A stretch of DNA of 64,000 nt from Helianthus annuus. Lineage: Eukaryota > Streptophyta > Magnoliopsida > Asterales > Asteraceae. Both the position numbers and the translations under genes were made by a program. The notes beneath the pieces were generated by a model, which had not been told where the DNA came from, did no database searches, and saw nothing but the letters and a program-made list of their open reading frames with translations. Where the stretch lies: positions 148,876,415-148,940,414 of the forward strand of contig NC_035443.2 in the NCBI RefSeq assembly GCF_002127325.2, given 5' to 3'. This document shows positions 10,259 through 20,410 of this stretch, piece after piece (position 1 is the stretch's first letter; every line of letters begins with the position of its first letter).

Positions 10259-13200
10259 CACCCCCGCAGTCGAAGCTAGAGGAGGGCGAATGCTGAGACT
10301 GGAGCGAAAATCGTCAAATAAAACCTTTGGCAGTCCCTTTGTAAATATATCAGCCACTTGAAAGCGCGTTGGAATGTGAAGAACACGAACCGTACCACGT
10401 TGGACCAGATCACGAACAAAATGGATATCCAGCTCGATGTGTTTAGTACGCTGATGTTGAACTGGATTCCCGGACAAGTAAATCGCACTTATATTATCAC
10501 AATACACAAGACTTGCTGTGGTGAGGGGTCGATGTAATTCCAATAGAAGATTACGTAGCCAACAAAGTTCAGCAACAACATTAGCAACCCCCCTGTACTC
10601 GGCTTCAGCACTGGACCGAGATATGACAGACTGTCGTTTAGACGACCATGAAATGATGTTCGGACCCAAGTAAACACAGTATCCCGAAGTGGAACGTCGC
10701 GTATCCGGGCATCCCGCCCAATCGGCATCGGTGTAGGCACGTAAAGAAAAGTCTGTAGAGGAACCGATGGTAAGGCCATGAGAGGAGGTTCCTTGAAGAT
10801 ATCGGATAATACGCTTAAGAGCGTTCCAGTGGTCCATCTTCGGAGCGTGCATATACATGCAAACTTGTTGAACAGCATAACATATATCGGGACGTGTGAA
10901 CGTCAAATATTGAAGTGCTCCTGCAAGACTACGATATAACGTTGGATCATCGAAATCATCACCCGAGTTGGAGCCAAGCTTAGGTTTAGTATCAACAGGG
11001 GTTGCGACAGGTTTGCATGAAGTCATGCCGGCCCGATCAATAATTTCCTTGGTGTAAACTTGTTGAGAAAGAAACATTTTATTGCCGTGCCGTTGAACGT
11101 GGACGCCCAAGAAATGACTAAGAGGCCCGAGATCTTTCATAGCAAATTCATCAGAAAGTCGGGACATAAGATTCACACGAAGAGAGTCTGTTGAGGTCGT
11201 GAGGATAATGTCATCAACATAGATAAGCAAGTAAGCCGTAGTGGCATTGTGACGGTAAGTAAAGAGAGAGTTGTCACATTTGCTTTGTTGGAAACCCAAG
11301 GAGATGACAAAGTCCGTAAAACGTTGATACCACGCACGGGGTGCCTGTTTTAGCCCATATAAAGACTTCTTTAGGAGACACACATGATCGGGAAATTGTC
11401 GATGTCGAAAACCCATAGGTTGGTACATGTACACTGTCTCATTAAGATTACCATGAAGAAATGCGTTGGTAACATCTAGTTGATGAATTGGCCACGATTG
11501 TGACAGTGCAAGCGATAAAACAGTACGGATGGTAGTGGGCTTCACAACAGGACTAAATGTTTCACCGCAGTCCACCCCAATTTGTTGATTACTTCCATCA
11601 CAAACAAGTCGAGCCTTGTAGCGTTCTAGAGTACCATCTGAGCGAAATTTGTGGCGAAAAAGCCACATGCTACGTAATACATGCATATGAGGTTGCCGTG
11701 GAACTAAAACCCACGTCTTATTTTTAATAAGAGCATTAAATTCGGTGGTCATGGCATTATGCCACTCCGTGTTAGACAAGGCGTCCTTGGGATTTTTAGG
11801 AAGTGGGGTGATGGACGAAGAGTGAAGGTTGAAAATGTTTTTCGGTTTGACTATTCCGTCCATCGAACGGGTGCGTATAGTGCGAGTAGGGGGTGGGGGA
11901 GGGGGGGAGGGTGAGGGAGAGCGGTTACTGTGAGAAGGAGAAGTAGAAGTCGAGTGGGTGGGTGTGGAGGTAATGGGGCTGATGGGTGATATATGTGGGC
12001 CGAAAGACATAGATGTATTGGGGGTTGGGCCGGAAACAGGAGAAGTTGGGCCAGGGCTTAAGGTGGGTGACGAAGAAAGTGGGTTAGAGGTAGCCGAGAG
12101 GGGTGAAGATGGGCCGGGGTTAGGTAATGTGGATGATGGGCTGGATTGGGCCGTTAGTGGGTAAATAGGGTGATGGTGAGTAGTGGTATCGGGTTGGACA
12201 GTAGGTTGGCAATTAGAGGGTGGGGCAGTGGGTGGTATTGGGTGGGGTGGTGATGATTGAATGTTGGAGGAGAGGAAATCGTAGGAGTGTAAAGATGGTT
12301 GGGGATTATTGGCAAAAGGGAATATAGATTCATCAAAGATGACATGGCGATTAATTAGGATTTGGCGTGTGTTTAGGTCAAGGCATTTGTAACCCCGGTG
12401 ATTTGAAGGATAGCCAAGAAAAACACAAGGCATGGAACGATATTGCAATTTGTGAATATTGGTATGAGGAATGAGGGGGTAGCATAAGCAACCAAAAACT
12501 CTTAAATGTGAATACGAGGGGATGCGGTGGTATAGTTTTTGAGTGGGAGAAATGTTGTGAAGGAGTTTGCTTGGCAAAATGTTTTGTAGGTAGGTGGCAA
12601 CCTCCAAAACGTGGGGCCAATATGTATTGGGTAGGGAAGACTGGGCCAATAAGGTGCGAATAATGTTATTAGTGGACCGTAGTTTTCTTTCGGCTTTGCC
12701 ATTCTGGGATGAGGTATAGGGACAAGAGAAACGAAAAAGCATGCCGTGTAGGTTACAATATTGTTTAAACATATGATTATTGTATTCTTTACCGTTATCA
12801 CATTGGAACTGTTTGATTTTTCGTTCAAACTGGGTGGAAATCATGTTGGAAAAAGTAGTAAAGATGGTAAAGACTTGAGATTTTTGTGTGAGAGGGTAAG
12901 TCCATAGAAAGTTGGAGAAATCATCAAGAAAAATAATGTAATAACGGTGACCCCCCGCACTAAGAATTGGGGAAGTCCAAAGGTCACTATGGATGATATC
13001 AAACGGCATTTTCGTAACATTAGTAGAATCCACAAAAGGAAGTTTAATATGTTTACCAAAAACACAAGATTGACAAACATTATTCTTTAAAGGTCCACAA
13101 GAAATAAAATCAGAATGTTTAAGAGAATGCAGTAACGACGATCCGGGGTGACCGAGTCGTTGATGCCATGTGTCTTGAGAAATAGCAGTGAGGGCGGTAG

Positions 13201-14692
13201 GAGGAGTGAACTTGATGACTTGGGATGGATCAAAGGTGTATAGATCTCCAGAACTATTGCATCGTAGGATAGGGTTCCGAGTCTTGAGATCCTTCACCAA
13301 AAAACCATACGGGTCAAATTCAATAGATAACTGATTATCAGTAGTAAAACGACGAACAGATAGTAAATATTTAATTAGAAAGGGTGAATAAAGGACTTGG
13401 TTAAGTTTAAAAGGTGGAAGGGGAGGGGGTAAGGTAAGGTCGCCTTGTCCGTGCACGGGAATGGTTTGACCATTGCCCACAATGATATTGCGAATCATGC
13501 TTTTATTAAATAAAGACGAAAGTTTAGAGTTAGAAGTCATGTGACCTGTGGCACCTGTATCCATGGCCCAAGAGGGGTCGTTTAGCGACATCGCGTACAT
13601 AGCCTGGTTGATATCAGTGGGCATGGCAGCAAAAGCCTGATTTGGACGAGGTCCTAGAATGCCCGCAGCCGAATTAGTTGGTTTAGTTGGGTAGGGACAA
13701 GGTGGGATAGAAGCCCAAGGAAAATTGTGTGGTGACTGAGGAGCATTTGGGCCGGCCCAAGGGGTGTAGTAGGGCCAAGGAAAGAAGCCGCTACTGTTAT
13801 GATTCCCAAGGGTATGCGGATAACCGCCGCCACCAGATGGTTGACCGGAGTAACCTGAACCTCCCCTACCTCGACCGCCGCTACTGTTGTGTCGCCCTCT
13901 TCCACGACCGCGGCCTCGTCCGCGACCGCGGCCCCTGTCTGAATATTCACTACGCTGCTCCCGAGAATCGGACTTGTCATGATGTGGCGGCTCAGCCGCG
14001 GTGTGAAGAGCGGTGCCCGCCGATTGGGCCGATTGACGAACCTGATTTATTTTGCGGGATTCGGCCATACATAACCTCGAGCGGGTATCATAGAAATCAG
14101 GAAGAGGCTTCATTTGTTGGATGACAGAGGCGGTATTTTCGTACTGTTCATTCAGACCCGTAAGAAGTTGTAAGACCAGTTGTTCATCGGTGACCGGGGA
14201 GCCGAGGTTGGTCAGTTGATCAAAGATGACTTTTAACGCCTGACAATATGCAGACATATTCGGGAACTGATCGAGGCGAGTGTTGGCGAATTTATTGTTC
14301 AGGTCAATAGTGCGGGTAGCTTTATTGTCTTGGAAAATATTGGCGATGGTGGTCCAGGCGTCGTAGGCTGTAGTGTCAGGTTTGAGGACAGTATGCATGA
14401 GGTCGGTAGAGATGGTACTGTAAATCCATTGTAAGACAATGGAGTCCAGTCGTTCCCACGATTCGGTAGGCGTCGATGTGGGTTTCTCCGGTGCTTTGTC
14501 GTTGGTCGATGATGAAGAGGTGTCAGCGGCTGTTTTGGGTTGAAGATGATCGAACACAAGGTGAGCCTTGCATTGAATCTTGAACATCTCAGCCCACGCG
14601 GTGTAGTGACCGGTTTCGATGTCAAGAGTGATAGGTATGAGATTTTTAATGGAAGTGACTGTGACAGCGGGGTGTGGGGATGAGGAAGACAT
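10256..14692 (-). CDS. Ty1/copia gag-pol polyprotein, uninterrupted
   Basis: A single frame encodes gag, protease, integrase, reverse transcriptase and RNase H in the Copia order. Visible signatures with approximate residues from the chosen ATG are protease WAMDTGATGHM (about 377), the pre-integrase HQRLGHPG (510), integrase D-D-E as HSDLW, CDNGKEY and GKAERK (570, 632, 667), reverse transcriptase YVDDIIL (1158) and RNase H YTDADWAGC and SSAEAEYRG (1323, 1362). A long Pro/Ser-rich linker (about 830-960) separates integrase from RT. The start MSSSSPHPAV at 14692 is preferred because the upstream ATG lies in the LTR. The nucleocapsid part has an RG/GG-rich tract (about residues 240-275) and no CX2CX4HX4C zinc knuckle that I can see. 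The gene looks functional. Confidence 0.95.
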   Translation of the reverse strand: MSSSSPHPAVTVTSIKNLIPITLDIETGHYTAWAEMFKIQCKAHLVFDHLQPKTAADTSSSSTNDKAPEKPTSTPTESWERLDSIVLQWIYSTISTDLMHTVLKPDTTAYDAWTTIANIFQDNKATRTIDLNNKFANTRLDQFPNMSAYCQALKVIFDQLTNLGSPVTDEQLVLQLLTGLNEQYENTASVIQQMKPLPDFYDTRSRLCMAESRKINQVRQSAQSAGTALHTAAEPPHHDKSDSREQRSEYSDRGRGRGRGRGRGRGRHNSSGGRGRGGSGYSGQPSGGGGYPHTLGNHNSSGFFPWPYYTPWAGPNAPQSPHNFPWASIPPCPYPTKPTNSAAGILGPRPNQAFAAMPTDINQAMYAMSLNDPSWAMDTGATGHMTSNSKLSSLFNKSMIRNIIVGNGQTIPVHGQGDLTLPPPLPPFKLNQVLYSPFLIKYLLSVRRFTTDNQLSIEFDPYGFLVKDLKTRNPILRCNSSGDLYTFDPSQVIKFTPPTALTAISQDTWHQRLGHPGSSLLHSLKHSDFISCGPLKNNVCQSCVFGKHIKLPFVDSTNVTKMPFDIIHSDLWTSPILSAGGHRYYIIFLDDFSNFLWTYPLTQKSQVFTIFTTFSNMISTQFERKIKQFQCDNGKEYNNHMFKQYCNLHGMLFRFSCPYTSSQNGKAERKLRSTNNIIRTLLAQSSLPNTYWPHVLEVATYLQNILPSKLLHNISPTQKLYHRIPSYSHLRVFGCLCYPLIPHTNIHKLQYRSMPCVFLGYPSNHRGYKCLDLNTRQILINRHVIFDESIFPFANNPQPSLHSYDFLSSNIQSSPPHPIPPTAPPSNCQPTVQPDTTTHHHPIYPLTAQSSPSSTLPNPGPSSPLSATSNPLSSSPTLSPGPTSPVSGPTPNTSMSFGPHISPISPITSTPTHSTSTSPSHSNRSPSPSPPPPPPTRTIRTRSMDGIVKPKNIFNLHSSSITPLPKNPKDALSNTEWHNAMTTEFNALIKNKTWVLVPRQPHMHVLRSMWLFRHKFRSDGTLERYKARLVCDGSNQQIGVDCGETFSPVVKPTTIRTVLSLALSQSWPIHQLDVTNAFLHGNLNETVYMYQPMGFRHRQFPDHVCLLKKSLYGLKQAPRAWYQRFTDFVISLGFQQSKCDNSLFTYRHNATTAYLLIYVDDIILTTSTDSLRVNLMSRLSDEFAMKDLGPLSHFLGVHVQRHGNKMFLSQQVYTKEIIDRAGMTSCKPVATPVDTKPKLGSNSGDDFDDPTLYRSLAGALQYLTFTRPDICYAVQQVCMYMHAPKMDHWNALKRIIRYLQGTSSHGLTIGSSTDFSLRAYTDADWAGCPDTRRSTSGYCVYLGPNIISWSSKRQSVISRSSAEAEYRGVANVVAELCWLRNLLLELHRPLTTASLVYCDNISAIYLSGNPVQHQRTKHIELDIHFVRDLVQRGTVRVLHIPTRFQVADIFTKGLPKVLFDDFRSSLSIRPPLASTAGV

Positions 14693-14749
14693 GATTGTGA
14701 GAGAAAGAAGGTTGCGCAGACGGAAGGGAGAAGAGAAGGACCGATTATA

Positions 14750-14761
14750 GGTATGATACCA
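14750..14761 (-). other. Primer binding site of the Copia element
   Basis: Reads TGGTATCATACC on the minus strand, directly next to the 5' LTR. Its first eight bases match the initiator tRNA-Met complement. Confidence 0.75.
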
Positions 14762-14896
14762 TGAAAGGTTGTGTAATTCCTTGATCTTTCTCATTCACAA
14801 TCATCGAATATAAAGATTACAGGAAATCTCCTATTGAGAGGAGAATATTTACATACAAATAAACAAATATGGTTTCCTATTATATATCGGCTATTA
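14762..14896 (-). repeat. 5' LTR of the Copia element
   Basis: Identical by eye to the copy at 10124-10258 and followed on the right by the target duplication ATTCT. It contains an in-frame ATG at 14794, but that start would lie inside the LTR, so it is not preferred. Confidence 0.93.
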
Positions 14897-15195
14897 ATTC
14901 TCTTCTACTCACGAGAACCCCGATTGAACATCTACTCCGTTTGATGGCAGGTAGGGTTCAGAGTACACGATTCAGATTGATACACTATTCACGAATTCTT
15001 CCTGAGATTTTTTACTACATTTGATATGGATAGAAGATAACTTCTTCATGAATACAGGTGATTTTGCTAACTTTCTAAATTGTGATGGAACTTTGGTTTT
15101 CTATATGAAATTTAGGGGTTTGGATCGAAGTGTGTTTCTTTATGATTATTGATTAAATACAGGTGGTATTTACTTTACATTATTATACTACATAG

Positions 15196-15723
15196 GCGTT
15201 TGCTATTGTTCGGCAAGCTGCCAGGAGGAAGCTTGGCATGCACCATTACATATGGTTGTTTTAATTGGAGAATGTTAACTTAATTGTATTCTTATAAAGT
15301 TCAATGAGTTTGTTACTCTATTTTATGCGATGGAATATTTAATTTGGTTGATAAACCTGATTAGAGTGTGGTCTAGATTATTGGTGGTGCAGTTTAATGA
15401 CAGGTCTATTGCTGAGATGAAAACGAGATAGGGAAAAACACTGGTCTCAACATTGGCTGCATATCGTAACACCTTGACTGGCGAGGGTGTTCATGGTATG
15501 TGTATACTTTTTGGTTGTTCTTCTACTTTGAATTTACTCTAATTGTTTATCTGGAAGCTAGAAGCAAAGTTACAGTGCAAGCATGTTGCATATGCCAATA
15601 TATATTTTATTATATGATCAACATAATTTTTGATATACAGTTAATGATTATTTTGCTCAATGTGATGCTGAGTGGATGGGTTGTGTTCATCACTTTTTAG
15701 GTCTTTCTGTTGGTCTTCTTCAA
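15196..15723 (+). pseudogene. SecA gene fragment (three exon pieces) captured in a Helitron
   Basis: Three plus-strand pieces match the start of the SecA motor domain in order. They are 15196-15249 (AFAIVRQAARRKLGM), about 15377-15494 (SIAEMKTR, stop, GKTLVSTLAAY, then TGEGVH) and 15641-15723 ([25 protein letters not shown]). In SecA these contain the Walker A region GEGKT, here damaged to R-stop-GKT, and the NDYLAQRDAEWM motif. GT and AG sites separate the pieces, so introns were carried along. A one-base deletion follows GGAV. The fragment covers roughly 100 residues of a protein of about 1000, so it is a truncated, dead copy. Whether it derives from chloroplast SecA1 or SecA2 cannot be told. 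Confidence 0.85.
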
Positions 15724-15800
15724 GTAATTAAGAACCCACTTTGCTTAATTATGAGTTTGACACTGTCACATGTTTTTTTACATTCTAAAATCTATTGCAG

Positions 15801-15895
15801 GGGAGATCTTGTTCAAGTAGATACTTGGGTAGCCCCAAATGATAAAAACGGTATGCGCCGTGTGATTATAAAACAGGCGAGGAGGTTTTAACAAG
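15801..15895 (+). pseudogene. FatB acyl-ACP thioesterase fragment
   Basis: After an AG acceptor, the plus strand reads [20 protein letters not shown], and one frame over [11 protein letters not shown]. This is the conserved block GDVVQVDTWV..GKNGMRRDW..KTGE.LTRA of plant plastid FatB thioesterases, which release palmitate and other saturated acyl chains from ACP. A small deletion changes frame between the two halves. It lies about 80 bases after the SecA fragment in the same orientation, so the two genes were joined by the transposon. Only one exon is visible, and no active-site Cys/His region is present. Confidence 0.82.
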
Positions 15896-16003
15896 AGCCT
15901 TGAACACCGCAAATTCTTATGGCAGTCGAAGAGGTTGTGCGGACGAAAATACATTGTACATGAGCTTCATGGTCAGTTTGATAAACTCACAGGAAGAAGT
16001 CAG
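15888..16003 (+). other. Unrecognised exon-like open segment after the FatB piece
   Basis: A short frame reading SLEHRKFLWQSKRLCGRKY then IVHELHGQFDKLTGRSQ ends exactly at GTAGGTACC, a plausible splice donor. It overlaps the FatB tail in another frame. Coding-like composition and the donor suggest an exon from a third source gene, but I do not recognise the family. Confidence 0.3.
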
Positions 16004-18000
16004 GTAGGTACCTGCATTATTATTGTGACATCTTTTAGCACCGGTCAGGGAGTAATGCTAATGTGCCTGATCTGTTAAACCGGTTGTGTCATAAGGTCGC
16101 TTTTTTACATTTACAACAAAGGGTTAATTAGTTTTAGTACCACTGGTGGAATTCATGAAGGTAATTTTTTTTAGTAATCCTTAGGCTACTATCTATCTGA
16201 GTTGTCTAAAGCAAAAGAAGAAAAAAAATAGCAAAAGTTTAAACTTTTGTCACCAAATACATAAATCATCAACTTTCACAACATGATGTGGCTTTTTGTT
16301 TTTATTTAAATTAAATTAGATTTTGTTCTTTAATTGAGTTTATTTAGCTTATATAATACATATAATAATATTCTGTTGCTTTAGCTTCCAAGTGGAGAGA
16401 GTTGTCATCTAATCAGCATGCTCAACGACCAGCTATATTAAGGTTTGTGGATTTTGAAATTTCTTTTATATTTTGTTTTAATTAAAAAAGTCCAATTTCA
16501 CTATTGGGTCTTGTTACTTTAGGGTCAAAACACATTCGGGGGTGGTCATCTGAATCATTGTTACTCTAAAAATACATGTACACGTTTCTATTTCACTTTG
16601 GCTTGAAAAGAAGTAATATATGGTGTTTTGTGGAGCAGGTGTATTCTACTATGGTGCACCAGGTGTATTGACCACCAAATTCGAATTCTACAAGGAGCTC
16701 TTTTTAAGGTGATATAAATGTAAATGTACAATTATAGTAAGAACGGAGGATAATGGTCTTATGTGAGTACATGCGGTGGGAATCAAGAGGTGACAGTTGG
16801 CACGCACAATGGGAGTGGTGGGATCAACATCCACTTCCATCTAGAAAATTTGACATTTCGAGTTGGAATTGGTGCAGATGTAATGTTGTAGGTCTTATTG
16901 TTTACATATTAAATAAATGAAGGTGACTGATTTCTTTTTATTTATTTCAAATTTCAAAATGACGAAAGAGGTCATGTCTAAATATGTACTCTGATTACGA
17001 CTTTAAAGAGGTCAGTCAGTATTTGATTATTTTTAAAATTTCTGCAGATTTTTTTATTACTTTTTGCTTAAATATACAAAATGATTCTGGATTTAAGGTC
17101 AATATTTGATGATTTATGTATCAACTAACAATTTATGCATTTTGTTCTATAACGTGTTCTAAGTGTATGCCCATCTTGTAGGTTCTGCAACTCAGACGTT
17201 AGCAGCGCCTACTGCAAGTAATGCTTCTTCCACTTTTTCCCTATTTTCCTAAAGTGGTTCATGCCCCTTTGGCGTAGGTATTCAGCCTGGCATGAGGCAG
17301 AATATGAATGAAGTTCTTACACGACTTAAATCGGGGCCTGAAGGAACCTGTCGTTAATGTCTGGGCATTGATTAGAGCTCTATTGAGCTGATATTCGCGA
17401 TCCCCACAAATTTATAAACATCAGTTTCAGTTGTATAAAATAGTCTACTTTCAATGTATAAGGATGCATATATTATCATATTACTGCCAAACATACCTTT
17501 TTTTAATTATGTCTGGTTTATTTATTTGTTGAGTATCAAAATTCAAACATACAATTTCGTACATAATTTTATTTTTATTGTCTGCTTGATTCGAATGTAT
17601 AGCTTTAGCTATATTGAACCCATATCTCGTGGTCTTAGAAATATGTTATGAAAATTTTGGAAGTATTCCGCAACAATTCAGTCAAAGGTTTGTTTCAACA
17701 ATAAATGTTTGATTTGTTCATATAATGCATTAGTCGAGGTGGAAAACTGGTCATGCCAGCAGATCGGGTAATGGGTTGGGTCAGGTTGAGCGAGGTCACT
17801 ATCTGCTTATGATATTTTGATCTTTCCTTTAAAAATAGTGTCACCTGCGTCACTATCAGGTGGCGGTACCTCCATCGTAGCAACCTTAATCATTATTTAT
17901 CTATTTTGAATGGTAAGAAGCTCCCATTGGTCAGGCTTTCCTTATGGTTTTTGTCGTTTTAAGGTTTGAATTATATTCTAGCCCCTTATTATCGACTCCG
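16004..18000. other. Further gene debris and AT-rich filler inside the Helitron
   Basis: Short exon-like pieces with AG/GT borders are visible, for example 16386-16441 (SKWRELSSNQHAQRPAILR) and about 16770-16880 (NQEVTVGTHNGSGGINIHFH). Another near 17278-17340 reads GIQPGMRQNMNEVLTRLKSG. They are separated by AT-rich stretches. None forms a gene and none was assigned to a family with confidence. Nothing else is visible up to the hairpin at 18003. Confidence 0.35.
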
Positions 18001-18107
18001 CCGCAACGCGCGGGTTTATCAGTATAATACATTTATGCATAGTTTTATAAGGTAGATAGCAATGGGGTTTGTGGTGTTCTTTCACAATGACTGTGTTGTT
18101 AATCATG

Positions 18108-18960
18108 TTGGGTTGGAGTGTTGATTTGTGTTACCCGAACACGACTCGTATTAAAAACAATTGTAATCACCACACACTTAAATTACTTAAAATCAGCTAA
18201 CCTGAACATGATTTATTTAATCTATTTATTTAAATGTGTCAACCGGTTAACGAGTAGTAATCATGTTGTAAACATGTTAATCGGGTTATGGCATGTAAAA
18301 AAAGTAGGTTAAATGTATTTAATAGGGTGTTAATTATATCGGGTTGGAGTATTGAATTGTTCGACCAAAACACGACTCACATTTTCATTCGTGTTAAAAA
18401 AAATCAATTATAATTAGCACACACTTAAAATCATGTAGTGTCTAACCAATTTATCTAAACATATCAAACGAGTTGGCAAGTGATAATCAAGTTGTAAATG
18501 TGTTAATCGGGTGAGTGAGTTATAAAAAAAGTGGGTTAAATGTATTTGATAGGGTGTTAATTAATCATGTCGGGTTAGCGCAGAGTTATTTATCCTAATA
18601 GGGTGTTAATTAATCATGTCGGGTTAGCGCAGAGTTATTTATCCTAGACGCAACTCATATTTTTATTCGCGTCAAAAACATCAATTGTAAGCAGTACACG
18701 TTTAAAATCATGTAACATGAACACAATCCATCAACCCCACTTATCTAAGCTTGTCAAACGGGTTGGTGAGTAGTAATCAAATTGTAAACATATTAATCGG
18801 GTTGGTGGGTTGTGAAAAAAGTGGGCTAAACAGGTTAGCTGGTTGACCTATTTAGTTAAACGGTTTTAACATATAAACCCGAACATGACACACTTATTAA
18901 ACATGTCAGATATGACAACCCAAAAACCTTGTTATTTTCATGTCGTGTCTCGAGTCATAT
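18108..18960. repeat. Degenerate tandem repeat, unit about 230 bp, three to four units
   Basis: Units start with GGGTTGGAGT or GGGTTAGCGC (about 18110, 18340, 18570, 18620). Each carries AACACGACTC, TCAATTGTAA, TTAATCGGGT and AAAAAAGTGGG in the same order. A 52-base piece ending in TTATTTATCCTA is repeated exactly at 18569-18600 and 18621-18650. It has no coding content. Confidence 0.65.
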
Positions 18961-19397
18961 CTAGTGCACAGTATTACACTATGCCGAGTCGCTATCTTTT
19001 ACTAAGGCCACTCTTAAACCTGTCAACGAGTAAATTAAACTTGATCACTTGTTCGAACCTATGATTTCTCATAAGTTTTCCTAGTTTGTAAAACTTATAA
19101 TTAACCAGGAAAAATAGCAGACAAGGAAAAGCGACATTTATCGATTTCTTGTATGGTTTCACTATGGGTGACACCTTTTGTATACTTCACTGTTATTACC
19201 TTTTAAATTATAACTAGTCAGGAAAATTGAAAAGTAGGAATATGAAACTTGATATCAATTTCCTAATTCATATTTTTGGGAGATGGTGATATTTAATCGA
19301 AAATTTGACCACCTAAGTTTGTTAGCAATTTTGATTACGGTAGGAGTGGTATATCCTATACGTAGAGTTTTTGAGACTTTCAAGATTCTTAATGTAA
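18961..19397. other. Non-coding spacer
   Basis: AT-rich DNA with no supported gene. Short open frames on both strands are chance. Confidence 0.4.
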
Positions 19398-19720
19398 GAC
19401 CATGCGTAGTGGTAAGGGTGAATAATGCTCCCACCCTTGGGCGTTTTTCGCCATGTGATAGTCTAGTCAGCAAGGGGCATTATTGGATGTTTTTCTAAAT
19501 TGGGTGTAGTGGGGATGTGGGTATTATGTTAAAAAGGGTGTAAAGAATTAAATAAAAAAACTAACCAAAAAAGGGGATTGGCCAAGAAAAAAAAAGATTC
19601 ATGTGATTGACCAACAATTTGCCATTTTGGCGTGATTCAAAACACGCTTCGGGGTTTTTTTTTGGAAAACAACGCCGAATCACGCCGAAGGGGGTGGGGG
19701 CTTGGCGTTTTTGATCTAGG
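19398..19720. mobile_element. Truncated PIF/Harbinger-type MITE
   Basis: It starts GACCATGCGTAGTGG after TAA and shares its left two thirds with the complete element at 53385-53731 (TTGGGCGTTTT, CCATGTG, AGTCAGCAA.GGGGCATTAT, GGATGTG). The right end GGTC plus TAA is not found, so this copy is truncated or heavily diverged. Confidence 0.5.
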
Positions 19721-20103
19721 ACCGCCACGTTGCGACGAACTTGTCATACATGGAAAAATAGACGCGTTGCGATAGGTTTGTCAAACGTGAAAAATAAACG
19801 AAAAAACGTTGAACCCCACACACACGTTCCGAGGTGTTAACTCGCAAAACATAGAACGAAAAAGTTGCAAAAGGTGAAAAGTATGGAGGAACAAAGTTGA
19901 AAATAGAAAATGTAAAGGTTAAATTGAAAAAGATAAAAACTTTTAGGTTAAAAGTGAAAAAATCAAAAGGGTTTTAATGTAAAAGATGAAAACCTTTAAA
20001 TTTAAAATGGAAAATCAATTTTTTTTGAAATACATCCAATGCTTGGTGTACAACTCTTTAGCCTAAATTTGTTGCTTATTTATAGTAATAAAATAAAATT
20101 ATA

Positions 20104-20401
20104 GGGTAAATTACTTTTTGAGTCCCTGTGTTTTATTGGTTTTAACTAGTTGAGTCCAAAAGCAAAAAGTTTAACGATCCGAGTCTCTATAAGCATTTTC
20201 ATTAACCATTTGAGTCCTTTTAAGTCCAAATTTTAATCTTTTGAGTCCAATTTTTTGGACTCAAATCGTTATAAAATAAACAAAATTGGACTCAAAACGT
20301 TATAAAATAAATGGCTAGGGACTCAGGGCGTTAAACTTTTTGATTTTGGACTCAAGTGGTTAAAACCACTAAAACACAGAGACTCAAAAAGTAATTTACT
20401 C
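20104..20401. mobile_element. Mutator-type MITE (298 bp foldback)
   Basis: The TIRs are at least 50 bases long (GGGTAAATTACTTTTTGAGT and its inverse), with a perfect 9 bp target duplication AAAATTATA at 20095-20103 and 20402-20410. It has no coding capacity and consists mainly of GAGTCC-type inverted repeats. Confidence 0.88.
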
Positions 20402-20410
20402 AAAATTATA

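Larger units (their letters stand above)
10124..14896 (-). mobile_element. Intact, young Ty1/copia retrotransposon (4.77 kb)
   Basis: Two 135 bp LTRs that I read as identical (10124-10258 and 14762-14896) flank a single open polyprotein. The 5 bp target duplication ATTCT is perfect (10119-10123 and 14897-14901). Identical LTRs plus an intact frame point to a very recent insertion. The LTRs are unusually short, and on the minus strand they start TA rather than TG. A G-rich polypurine tract (minus GCGGGGGTG) lies just inside the 3' LTR. Confidence 0.95.
9702..18022 (+). mobile_element. Gene-capturing Helitron (about 3.5 kb without the nested Copia element)
   Basis: The 5' end reads TCTATACTATTATAAAAAGG preceded by A. 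The 3' end at 18003-18022 has a GC-rich hairpin (CCGCAACGCGCGG) followed by GTTTATCAG and T, close to the usual CTAG end but with one base changed. Between them are pieces of at least two host genes, SecA (15196-15723) and FatB (15801-15895), in the same orientation as the element, plus other exon-like fragments. A Copia element (10124-14896) is inserted inside. A 58 bp tandem duplication sits at the 5' end (9711-9826). No Rep/helicase frame is present, so it is non-autonomous. The element could be two nested Helitrons sharing these ends. Confidence 0.62.

Noticed and set aside
10489..10878. Frames overlapping the Copia polyprotein in other phases and strands (also 11958-12164, 12502-12828, 13654-14124)
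   Set aside because: Shadows of the long gag-pol frame; none has independent motifs.
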